Assembly: GCF_000003815.2 (NCBI RefSeq)
Contig: NC_049985.1
Span: forward strand, 2,473,639-2,537,638
Direction of reading: 5' to 3'
DNA: 64,000 nt
Source: Branchiostoma floridae
Lineage: Eukaryota > Chordata > Leptocardii > Amphioxiformes > Branchiostomatidae
The notes below the pieces were generated by a model. That model ran no database searches. It had not been told where the DNA came from and was given only the letters and a program-made list of their open reading frames with translations. Of the stretch, positions 1 through 12,500 are shown piece after piece (the stretch's first letter is position 1; every line of letters begins with the position of its first letter). Position numbers and translations under genes: made by a program.

Positions 1-522
1 CACCTGCGCTCAAGTACCGGAGTTATCAATCAAGGATTGAGGTGTCTTAGTATTCCCTAGAACAATTCTAGAGTGGAATTCGTTGCCACCATGTTCATGT
101 ACTGTGGTAGTATCCTCATAAGATAGCTTCAAACCGTGCTTGCAGCTAAATGCAAAGGTTAGGTACATTTTGTATGACAGGTTATTCTACATGAATAACC
201 AGCTGCTGTTGTTCTGTGTGGCTGTAATATATGTGTAGCATACCAGAGGGCAGTTATATGTGTATACAGATAAAGAGATGGAAATGAATTGGATATGTGT
301 TGAGGAAAGACCCAAATGATAAAACAAGAGTAGCATTGCACTGAATGCCAGAAGGAAAGAGTAAGCAAGGCTGACCAAAAAACAGACAACAAATAGTGGC
401 AAAAGACTAGAGCACTTCAACATCCTGAGGGTTGCCCAAGACAGGAAGAGTCTTTTGTTGCTAAAGTAAAGAAACCTTCAATACTGTCCCAAGTTGATGA
501 CTCCCTCTTCCTCCCTTCCCAG
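1..522 (+). other. HERC2 intron, 3' part
   Basis: This is intronic sequence ending in a pyrimidine tract and AG at 521-522, just before the first recognisable RLD2 exon. I see no other gene, RNA or named repeat in it. Confidence 0.7.
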
Positions 523-3500
523 TCACTGCGGAGGGTAAGGTCTACGCCTGCGGAGAAGCGACCAATGGCAGACTAGGGCTGGGCATCTCCACGGGAACGG
601 TGTCCGTCCCCCGACAGTTGTCGTCCCTCAGCCAGTATGTGGTCAGGAAAGTGTCTGTCCACTCAGGTAAGGAGGATGAGCAATTGTGATCAAATCAGGG
701 CTCCAGCCATCTGAAATTTTTTCCTTCTTCCCAATGACCCTTTAGGCTGTGTAGATTTGATTATAATTATACCTCTGTCATTAACTCAACCTTGTTCGGG
801 GAGTACCTTGCAGTATTCCTGTGAATCACTAGATGGTGCACACATTCAAATAAAAGCATGATGGGACCTCATGTGATGATGCCCCTTTCAAACCATCATG
901 GATGACATACCCAGTTCATCAATTTTAGGATGTATAAAAAAGGTTTTCGACCATACTGTACATTGTACAAAACAGCTGCAAAATGAGAAAATATATGCCA
1001 TGGATTGAAAAAAAATGGCTAGTACTAATATGGTAGAATGCCAAAGGCATGCAGTCACAGAGTCAAGGAAAAAGATGTGAAAAAAAAGATTCTGAAGACT
1101 ATATTTTTTTGGTATGCCATGCTTTGTGTGTTCAGTCATATGAACTTTTTTGTGCTGTCTGTACAAAAAAATGCATTTTCCCTTTTTCATGATTTCCTTG
1201 TGTTGCATGTGTTCCAGGTGGCCGCCATGCCATGGCTCTGACGGTGGACGGAAAAGTCTTCTCCTGGGGGGAGGGAGACGACGGCAAGCTGGGACACTTC
1301 AGTCGGATGTGAGTACTGAACTGTCTTTTGTTTCCTTGATATTTATATTTGATAGTTTAACCTCGTTGAGTTTTTCTGCTTCGAGGTACATGTAGTTTTC
1401 GATTTTGACTAATGAATTGTAATCTGCCAATCAATCAATCATTTCTCCAACAGAACCTTTGACAGACAAAAACTGATAGTCTCGTAGTCCGAACATATGG
1501 GAAACTAGTTGATTGATTGATTGAAATTGATTGTCCAATAAATTGATTATTAATTGATATGTAGATTGACTCATTGGTTTGTTGGTTGGTTAATTGATCT
1601 ATTGGTTGATAGATTGATTGATTCATTGATTTGTGTTTCTCCAACAGGAACTGTGACAAGCCCAGACTGATTGAGGCTCTGAAATCCAAGCGTGTGCGAG
1701 ACATCGCCTGCGGCAGTTCTCACAGCGCAGCGGTTACCTCCAACGGAGAGCTCTACACCTGGGGACTGGGGGAATATGGGCGGCTGGGCCATGGGGACAA
1801 CACCACACAGCTCAGGCCCAAACAGGTAACAAACAAACAAACAAACAAACAGCTGGGGAAGGGTGATCATAGGGCAGAATTTGGGGTTTCTTTGGGAATG
1901 TCATCTGTTGCTTGCCATTAAAAAAATAATGTTAATCTCCCTCTCCTCCTCTCTGTGGCAGGTAAAATCGTTGGCCGGCCAGAGAGTTATCCAGGTCGCC
2001 TGTGGCAGCCGTGACGCCCAGACCCTGGCGCTGACGGACGAGGGGAACGTGTACTCCTGGGGGGACGGAGACTTCGGGAAGCTTGGGCGGGGAGGCAGCG
2101 AGGGGTGCAACCAGCCCCACCCCGTGGAGCGGCTGGGAGGTCAGGGGGTCATCCAGATTGAGTGTGGGGCGCAGTTCTCCCTGGCACTCACCAAAGCTGG
2201 CCAAGTCTGGACATGGTACGTGCTCAACCTTCTTTTATCATAGAGAACTTTTAAAGTTCGGAACGAGGTAGGAACGAGGTAGTTCCATTTTAGGCCTGTT
2301 TTACGTCCCTTCCGAAAGACGAGAGCAATCCCTTACAATGTCCGAGCCGAGCCGACCCTGGGATCAAACTCAGGCCCACAGATCCATGGAATTGGATCCA
2401 GATGGCCAAGCAGCAGGGTTGCTTAAACCACTAGGCCACGGAGACATTTATAGATTTTTAAGAAATTTGTTTTTGCATTGAATGGCCGGATGGCATAGCT
2501 GGCAGATGCGACGTCATGCGAGTTCAATTCCTGGCATTTCTGGTTGGATGTTAATACATGTATGTGCTTAGGAAAAAGTTTTGTAAATGGTAAAAGGTTG
2601 TGGAAGGAGAAGAATGGGTTCCACCTTCCAATACCGTGCCCTAGACACAGTGAGTTAACAACCCACTGCCCATATGGACACAGAAGGCTATGGAACTATA
2701 CTAAACTTTTTTTTAATATCATTTTTGTTTCATTAATAGATAAATATCGCGTGTATTTTCAGCCAGTAGGTACCCAATTTTTTCTAGTAATGGGGCTGAT
2801 TTACGTGATCGAGCCACCTGCTCGAACACGGGACCCCCGTTTTATGCCCCTTCCGAAAGACGGATTCATTTGGTGAATTCTTGGTCGGGCTACAGCATCC
2901 GGTTGTCCTTGGTGGTCTCCCATCCAAGAACTGTCCGGACTGCACGTTGCTAAACTTCCAAGATCGAGGGGATCGGGTGTATCAACGCACCACACAGCCA
3001 TAGACTTAATCTATGAAAGATCTGTGAACTGCTGCCTATTTTCCAGTGACGTTAGGGAGCCAACACAATATACAACATGACTTCAAACTTTATTGCACTA
3101 GAACTGCATGGAAAACTATAACAATGGTGCAGAGGCCAATTCACAACTAGCTACACGCTCACTGGTCAACAATTCCGTAAACAATGCGTACCTTGGCTAC
3201 ATTACATATTACAAACTAAGGCTTAGGTGACATTTCCGAAAGGGTATGTTTTAAGAAACGAAATATGAAAATGTACAGTTGTATACCTGGAAATATATGC
3301 CAATCATAGCCTGAATTGATGAATCTTATTTTGACATCTTGTGTATTTTGATGTTGTTTATATAAGTTCTGTAACTCCCGAAAGCTGTCAAGCTGGGTCC
3401 TGATTTGGAAATGTGACCAAAGCCTAACAAGGGATCAGCCAGATTCAGCCCTTAAACCACTCTGCCCAACACCTCGCAGGTTTCTAACTTCAATTGTTTC

Positions 3501-6500
3501 ACAGCATATAATTTTTGTAATTTTTAGTTTTTTTATTTATTTGCAAATCCATGCCCATAGGCTAATTGCAAGGGTACAGACAGTAAAAAGTAACAAGTGT
3601 CTATTCTATACAGCTACACAATCTATATGCATGATTCTGCATTCTTTACTGGGAGATTTGACTACTTCTTTGGAGGCAGTGGCTGATGAAAAGTCATATA
3701 AGGGCCTTCTTAGTGACAAAGGTGTGAGCTTTGTGGGGCGTTCTGGGGACATCCTTCCCCGGAAAATGTTAAAATTTATAACCCTCAGAAACGTTGTCTC
3801 CTTCCTGAAGATTTAATGAAATTTAATGAAACATTGCCAACATTTTGTACCTTCGTAGTTAAACTACAGAAAACTACGCTGGTTGAAACACAGCGTCGGG
3901 GCCCAAATCATAGGGTAGGGGCCTTTATATTCTACTGCACTTGCGAGAAACCTGCCCTTGTCAACTTGGACTGGGCAAGAGCATTAGGGATGGTGTTGGA
4001 GTCACGGTTAGGCTAAGGGTTGACCGGGGTGTTGGTCAGATAAGCCATGGGCCGAGTTGGTGAAAGGCTGAAGCGTCATACATCTAAATAACAATACCAA
4101 GACGGTGGATAAAGTCTTGGGTAAAGTAATACAATATTTGTGTTACAAATCACAGTTCAACTTCGATTTAGACTGACATCTACAGTGTACCAGCACAGAT
4201 GAACTTTCAATTTAAGGCCAAACCAATTTGTTTCCTTGATTCCCAGACATTTTAATTTGAAAATGATAGCAAGCAGATAAGGGCAGGAAGGAAAACAATA
4301 TGATATCTATTCATGGCATGAACCAGGGCCTTGAGCTTTGATTACGTTATGTATTTTCCAGTTAGGCATATTGTTTTAAATATGAAAACCAAAAATCAAA
4401 TTGGTGTTGCCTAATAACAATACCAAAGATTTACATAATGAAAATATTATTTCAACACGTTATATTTTTTTAAAGATAAGTACTTTGTAAAGCTTCAACG
4501 CTTTGTCAGTAGCTTTTGTACGCATGTTAGGGTTGAATGGATTTAAGGTCGGACAGAAGGACCATTTTCTGTTTCAAACGTTGGCTAATGACCAACCAAG
4601 GAAGCTTCCATATCTTCTCGTATTTCAGTTTAAATTGGCAGTACTGACGAAAGGTAGCCAATTTATGCAGGCCTAGGGTCTGAAACGTGGTATCCTACGG
4701 GGAAGAAAATGTTGTTTGCAACGCCTTTTGTGCCTGAAGCTTGTCTCTGACGTGGAAGGTATTCAGCTGCTGATTTTTCAATCAAGTTTGTAATAACTGT
4801 TGTAAGTAGCCACCTTTGTACCTGTAGTTTTGGGTGTCCATCATTCTCAGTCTAACACATAGCAAGAATTTTCTAGTAACTGCTTCATATAACAGAGCTG
4901 GCATCGTACACGTGTGTATTTTTCTATCAGGATAGGTATCGTTAACATGTATGAGTCAGAACATTCCCGTTATTCATGTCTGATGTGAAGCAGAGATTAA
5001 TATAATTGCATCTCTAAATAAAGGACATTGCCAAGGGATAGGTATCAACATGAAGCTTTCCAGCTAAAACAGTTATCACAAAATTCTTCCAATTAAGTTT
5101 AAGTTGCCAGTAAATTGTAACTAGAATCAGACTGAAAGAGAGACACTTCTGATCATTTCTGTCTTAATTGAGTCGTTCTAATGTCCTGTGCAAAGTACAA
5201 TATTACGAAGTAAATGTTTCACTTACAGAATGATATTGGTACATCAATTCACTAAAACAACACTGAATCCAACTGAATATGGCTCGTTCTCAGTGAAATG
5301 TGCAAAGTAGCCATTGGAGTTTCAAAAATAGCTCATTTTTCAGTCACACCTATACCCTATTGTTAGGACAATTCCTCCATTAATGATAGCCAAAAAATGC
5401 CAGCTTAGTGTTTTCCCACCTGTGGCTATAATTTCTTCCGAGCCATCAACGAATACTAATTATGTTGTGGTATATCTTTTGTTAAAGTTACAATTATAGG
5501 TAATGGGAAAATAAAGAAAGAAAGACTGATTTTGTATGTAGTTTGCTTCATATCAAGTCCTAACGACTGGCGACATCTTGTTGCACATTTCACTTGAGAA
5601 GCAGCTATAAGTGTTAGACTTTCATAATTATGTCATTTTAGGCAACACAAAGAGTAAACAACATCCTTGCCTAATCGATAGTGCAACACTCATCAAAACT
5701 AAACGTCAAGACATTACAATATTAATAATTAATGGGCATTCCACTCCAGAAGAAAGTGTTCCAATAGATAATGAATCTGTTCAATAAATACATTATCAGC
5801 TGACCTTATGTGAGATTCCAATTACGCGATGTATGTTTTGTAAATTTAAACAATATGGCACTCAATAAACCCAAGCAGACCCTATCCATGCATTCTCTAT
5901 ACATATGGATACTTCCTTTATCATGCATATTTTCTGAATACACAAGGAGCACTAAGCACACCAAGAAGGACAATTTCTCATCAGTAGATGTCAAAGATTA
6001 CAGAACAAGATGAGTTTTTCTTAGTGCTGCTGAAATTAGTATTGAATTGTTACCAAACTTTAGTCTGGCATTGTCAGGCACATTGTATTCATCCATAGGC
6101 TTAGATTGATTAGAGGGTACTAGCTAAGGAGAGTTTAGTGAAATACTGAATCCTTTATAATGCGTGTTGTGCAACATTATCATATAACGTGAAGTACTAT
6201 GCATTTGTTCCTAAAATTGATATTCATCGGAAAATAATGCTCCCTTCTGGAGTACAATGCCCCTTTAAAGATAAAGCAAGGTCAGTTTTCAGTCCTCATG
6301 ATGGAACTTTTTTTGTGCCTGTTGTACATGTATCTGATAAAGGGTATACTAAGCTGCTACCCTCCAATTATTATGGATTTCTTAACTTTTCTTTGTATTG
6401 CATACCCGGTAAACCATCTTATGGCACAACACGCAAGGTTCTTACTGAAATGTACAGGCTGCATAAATTATACAGACAGATTTATTTGATCCACTCACAC

Positions 6501-9500
6501 CGGGAAGGACCCCTACTCATTTTGATATGTGTGGTGGGTGCTTTTACGTCCTGTCCGAGGGACGGCCCTAACCAAAGCTAGGTACTCATTTTCACCTGAG
6601 TGAAGTGAGGAAATTCATGTTAAGTGCCTTTCCCAAGGGTACAACGTCAGAGCATATGAGAGGACCTGAACCCAGTACCTCTGTGCTATTAGCCAAACAC
6701 CCTACCATTATGCTACGCGACGCCACAAATTCATTGAGTAAGACGCAGTTTCAAAAGATGCGTGAATTTAACATAAATTTAGAAGACTTGGGACAATCAT
6801 GCATGTCCTAGCTTTCAATGACTGTACAGAGGTTTAATTTTGATAATGTTTCAGTATAGCAAGGGTAATCAGTGCCTAGAATTATTCTGAGTGCACACTT
6901 TTGTTCGCTGTACAATGTAAGTGATGAAATTCTAGTCTGCATTCCATATACCGAGGCTGTGTTGTACATGGTTGGATAGACACATGGTAAATAAATTTCA
7001 CAAAGATCTTAAGCATAGCGTTTTAGTTTTTAAGTAAACAAGATCAAGAACTTGCTTTTTGCCATTTTGTGTTAGCAGAAATCCAGAGACCTGAAAATAC
7101 ACTCATCTTCAGTGTGCTCAGTTGCTTTCCCATTCATCAGTAGCAGCAGCAGTACAAGGGGATGAATTCCTTCATGAAAGAAATGCTAATCGATTTGCAC
7201 CTAGTTTCATTCATTACAATCAGTGACATGTGATTTTCTGACAACCACACAGCTAGTTATAGAATTGGTACAACAAGCCTAACTCTGCTCATTGGAATGG
7301 GCATAAATAAATGAATCCAATTTATAGGATTGGTACAACAAGCCTACCTCTGCCCATTGTGATGGGCATAAATGAATAAATGAATTCAAGTTATAGGATT
7401 GGTACAACAAGCCTACCTCTGCCCATTGCAAATTGGAATGGGCATAAATGAATAAATAAAAGTATTCAAGTTATAGGATTGGTACAACAAGCCTACCTCT
7501 GCCCATTGGGGTGGGCATAAATGAATAAATATATTCATTATTTATTTATATAGGATTGGTACATCAACCCTATCTCTGCCCATTTGGACGGGCATGAATA
7601 AATAAATAAAAGTTGTAGGATTTGTACAACAGGCCTACCTCTGCCCATTGGGGCTGCGCTGGTCATGCCCCTTGTCCAAGTTCTTCAGTTTTCTTAATCC
7701 AAGTCAAAAGTCTTTTGAAAGTACGTCCACATACACTTGCATGACCACAGTTGTTCTTGGGTAATTCTGTTCGTAAATCTTGGATAGTTCTGTTCCTAAA
7801 TCTAAAGTTATGTTCCTAATTTGTCTAAATCCATTCTGCTGACCGCTTTGTTTCACTGTTTTAAGACAGCGTTCCTTCTTTTGAGTGTCTCGTATTCAGG
7901 GTTGGCTTTTCCTGCGCTGACACCACAGTGGATTTTCCAAAGCTAGCGCATCCAGAGTGTTTCCTACTGTTGCCTCATCGGTCTTGGTGTCCAACATCGA
8001 TGTAGGAACGTCCGACGATTCTTCATCCAAGTGGAGTTGTTCGGAAAGGGCTTCCATGATGTCCTCTCTGGAACGTGGTGTTGGTTCGGCATGCACCTCT
8101 GCCCGGACTTTTATCTTGAATGGTCCCTCTGAAGCGGTCTGATGGCCATGGTTGTCTGTACAAGACGCTAGTTCTAGTCTCATGTCTACCTGTGCACCCT
8201 TCAATGTCGGCATCGGGCTCCCTACAGGAGTTTGAGCTGGCGTCAATTCTGAGGCTGGCGTATATGTACCTTGCCCAGGACTGGAGATAGTTGCCATCTC
8301 CATGTCCTGATACTGCCGTGCTGGCGGTACCGCAAGTGGTGTGTTGGTTGGGAAACCACACAGCTCTTTAAAGGCTCTGCGAAACTTAGGCAGCCGAAAG
8401 CTGTAGATGATGGGGTTGGCCATGGACGATAGTGTCAGGTACAGAAGGATGGACACATGTTCAGCAATGATCATTGAAGGTGATATGTCCTCTTTGCTGA
8501 TCAAAGCCCGTCCTATGGCCACCTGGAAACCAACAGTGACTGCGGATACAGTCAGAACGATAGCATGTGTCACCATCAGTTTGAATGCCTTGGTCTGGAA
8601 GACCAGCAGGTTGCGGTTCTCATCCCTTTCCTGTTGTCTCCTGGCTTCCTTGAAGACGAGGCAGTAGAGCATTGCAATGAAGAGAGTGGCGAGGCTACAG
8701 ACAAGGAAGTTGATGCTTCTCAAAATGGAAGTGAAGGTGACACTGCTCACAGGTTCCCATTCACATGTCAGACTGTTTTTTCCTCCAAAAGCCACAGATG
8801 CTATTCCAACGAACAAGGAGTAGGCCCTGACTGTCAAGATGCCAGCAACCACCCATTTTGTGGTGACTTTGTCGTGGTAGTGTAGGGGGTTGCACATGAA
8901 GTGGTACAGATCTACCGCCATCATGACAAATGTACCACACATAGACAACACACATGGCGGCCCTACCAGTAATCTAGCTTTGCACCACAGATGTTCCCCG
9001 CCAACATCTTGCTGCAAAAGCGCATACACGCGGATCGGAATCAGGCAACTTGTGAAGATGATGTCGTCCACTGCAAGATTGCAGCGAAGGTAATTGCTCG
9101 GCTTGTGCAGATACCCTTTTTTCCAGACCACGAAAATGAGTAGCAGTCCGCATCCTACCGACAGTACCAGGCTGATGATGAGGTACGTTACCTGGAGAGT
9201 GCGAGATGTTGAGCCGAGGGATAGAACACGGTTGATATCATCTTCGTCTGACGGACCGTCAGTTTCTTCTTCCATATTGAAAGCCAAATAGCACAAAAAT
9301 AGGCCACTCAAGCCAGGAATGGTGCACTGCTTTCTCGATAGCTGAACAGACTACTGAGGCAGCAGTATGCAGAGTGGCAAGTACTGGCTAAAGATAACCA
9401 ATTTATGCATCGCGCTGAAGGTGATGTCCTAATGAGAAGAAATTGTTGCTTGTGACCTCTTTCTGTGCACGAAGGTTGCCTCTGACGTCAAAAGGTTAGC

Positions 9501-12500
9501 AGCTGATCTTGACATGAAGTTTTTAATAGCTGTTGTAGTCAGCAGACTTCCTGCCTGCAGATTCGGGTGTCTATCAGCCTCAGTCTAACAGGTGGCAAGA
9601 ATTTTCTTATAACTGCTTCAGTGTTTTTATTCCATTGAGGACAGGCTAATTTCCTGATAACATCTACATGTATGTTATTTTCATAATATATTAGCTTCTT
9701 TTTTCTATGAAAGTTAACTTTCTGATTGTTTATTGCCTTCGTTAAATATGTACATAAAATGGAAAAAATATCGCAACAGCTAAAAACAAAATAAGTAACC
9801 ATAACAAAAAGTGGGAACCCTTATACCTGTTTCTGTAATATCACTACCACAAGTACTTACCTGTCAGTGTATTTGCACTTGTCTGTTCTCGTTTAAGTTT
9901 TCTTGTATTGTATTTTTTTTTTTTTTATCTCAATAAAGTTTGGAAAAAAAAAACTTTCTGATTAAGACTTTTTAATATAAGTTCGAAACTGGTAATTGCA
10001 CGTTTTTCCAAAGATATTAGGAAGCCAACACCTGCACAAGACACCAAACTTCATTGCACTAGAACGGCATGGCAAACTATACAGTACAGAGACCAATTCC
10101 CAAGCAAGTACACAGGTCAACGATTCTGTAAATGTACCTGAACTACGTTACATGACTTACAAGGGGTCAGGGCAATATGGCCCTTTAACAACTCAAGAGC
10201 ATGAGGGCTAGGGTTACTGTTGGGGTTAGGGTTCAGGTTAAGGTGTTGACAGGGGTGTTGGTCTTATTAGCCATAGTCCAAGTTGGTAAATTTAGGGCGA
10301 AAGAGTTTTGTGTTACTGCTTGCAGGTTCCTTAAGAATAAGATCAAAAAGACTCTCCAGTGCAGTCCACAGTTTTATTTCCCTCTCTCTCTCTCTCTCTC
10401 ACTTCTTACACTGTGTGTCTTACTCTGGAGCTCCTTCCAGACTGTCAGACCTCCCTTCCTTCTCCCCCTGACCTACTTCCTCCATGCAACCCCCATGGAG
10501 GCTGATACACTATACCTTATATACCTTTAAGTTAACATAACATCATGATTGTATGGGACAGTTACATGTACCGGTACAGAGATGTAGGTACAGGTCCAGA
10601 CCTGTACCTGTACCTGTACCTGAACAAAACTCCTCGCCTGAAAGATCTGTTGCATCTAGGTGTCACTTTGGTCATGTTTGGTATGGCATGAGACCGTGTA
10701 GTTAGGAGATTAAAACATTTTTCTTTAAGATGGCTCTGATTTCAAGTTTCGGCGCTGCATTTTGCGTCTTTTCCATTGCTAACGTTTCGTCTTTGTGGTA
10801 GTATTCAGGCGTCTTCAGTCACAAACTAAGCATATACATGTACATGTACTTGGTGAAAGTTTATATCAGTATAGTACCAGTACTTCATGATCCAGTATTT
10901 TGGAGCTGTACCGAATCGCTTTTTGCAATACAGTACCGTTACACAGTGCCGGTACGCAGCCTTACATACACCCTGGGGGAAGGAAGGGAATACCACACTA
11001 AAACCGTGTCTGCATTTTTTCTTAAACTATTCTAGGCATACAACATCTTACATCTGAATCACAATACTGAGATTAGAGTTGGACAATTAAAATTTTGTGT
11101 GTTGGAACTTACAATTCAACTTCGATTTAGAATGACTTCTGCCAACACAGATGAACTTTCAAGTTAATAACGTATAATAAATGAATCAAAGCATATCATA
11201 TTATGGGTTGACAAAAGAATCATTTTCTGTATGAAGTCAGGTTGACTAATATATGCTTGTACTTAAAATATTAAAGTTTGACTAATACATGCTTGTAGTA
11301 AAATGTTAAAGTTTGACTGATACATGCTTTTGCTTAAAATGTTATCGACTAATACATGCTTGCACTTAAAATTCTAAAGTTTAATTTGGCAGTATACTCG
11401 ATGTACAGTACTGTCTAAAGATAGGCAGTTTATGCAGGGGCTGAAACTTCATCTCCTACTGAGAAGAAGATCATGTTTGTGTCACTCTTTGTGTACGAAA
11501 CCTGCCTCTGATGTAGAAGGTATTCACAGCCGATCTTCAAGTTAAGTTTTTAATAGCTGTTGTAGTCGGCAACCTGCCTACCTGTAGATTTGGGTGTCCA
11601 TCATCCTCAGTCTAACACAGCAAGAATTTTCTAGTAACTGCTTCATATAACAGAGCTGGTGTTTTTTTCTACAAGGCTAAGCAACGTAAACATGTATAAA
11701 AACATTCACCTCTGATGTGAAGCAGAGAATGTATCTCTCAATGAAAGACATTTTTTTAGAAGTATCAACAGACTAAAGGGCTTTCCAGCAGGAACAGTTT
11801 TTACAAAATTCTTCCAATGAGTTTCAGTTTAAGTTGTGTGAAAATTCTTGCTAGAACCAGACTGAAAGGGAGACACTTAACTTTTATCTGCATGGAATAG
11901 TTAATATGTTAATATAAGTCTTCTGTACAAAGTACTTGTAAGTCATGTAAATTGGTGCATTATCAGTACTTCAGTTCACTAAAACAACACTGAACCCAAG
12001 CAATATAAGGATTTTTCTTCATGAAATGTACAAAATGCAACTTAAGTTTCAAAGATGGGTAATTTTTCAGTCAGACGTTACCTATTTTCTCCATTAAAGA
12101 TGGCCCAAAAATGACAGCTTATTAGTTTCCCACCTGTGGCTATAATTTCTTCCGAGGCATCAACCTATACTAATGTTGTGGTGCATCTTTTGTAAAACAT
12201 AATAGGCGTGGTGGGAAATTACAGAAAGACTAAAGTTGCCTTTACTTTACCTCTTATCAAGTCGAAAAAGATTTGGGACAGCAGTTTGCACATTTCAGTG
12301 AGAAAAAGCCATGACTGTTACACTTATGAATTACATCATTTTAGGCAATACATAATGAACATTCTTTATGGTCAAGCACTCACCAAAACTAAAAGTCAAG
12401 ACATTCCAATATTTACTATGAACAATAAGAAATTGATTTAAGAAAAAAAAACAAGACTTTTTTCCTCTTCGGGGATGGTCAGATAGACTAAAATAGGCAA

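Noticed and set aside
888-1208. 106-residue - strand frame between RLD2 exons
   Set aside because: It is intronic, has low-complexity hydrophobic composition, shows no domain and has no paralog in the window.
6189-6581. 130-residue + strand frame in the large intron
   Set aside because: It overlaps SINE-like sequence at its 3' end (ACCGGGAAGGACCC, CGAGGGACGGCCC) and shows no recognisable domain.
8023-9291. Other frames overlapping receptor copy 1
   Set aside because: They are shadows of the receptor reading frame.
10201-10245. Interstitial telomere repeat (GGGTTAGGGTT)
   Set aside because: Only two imperfect units; too short to call.
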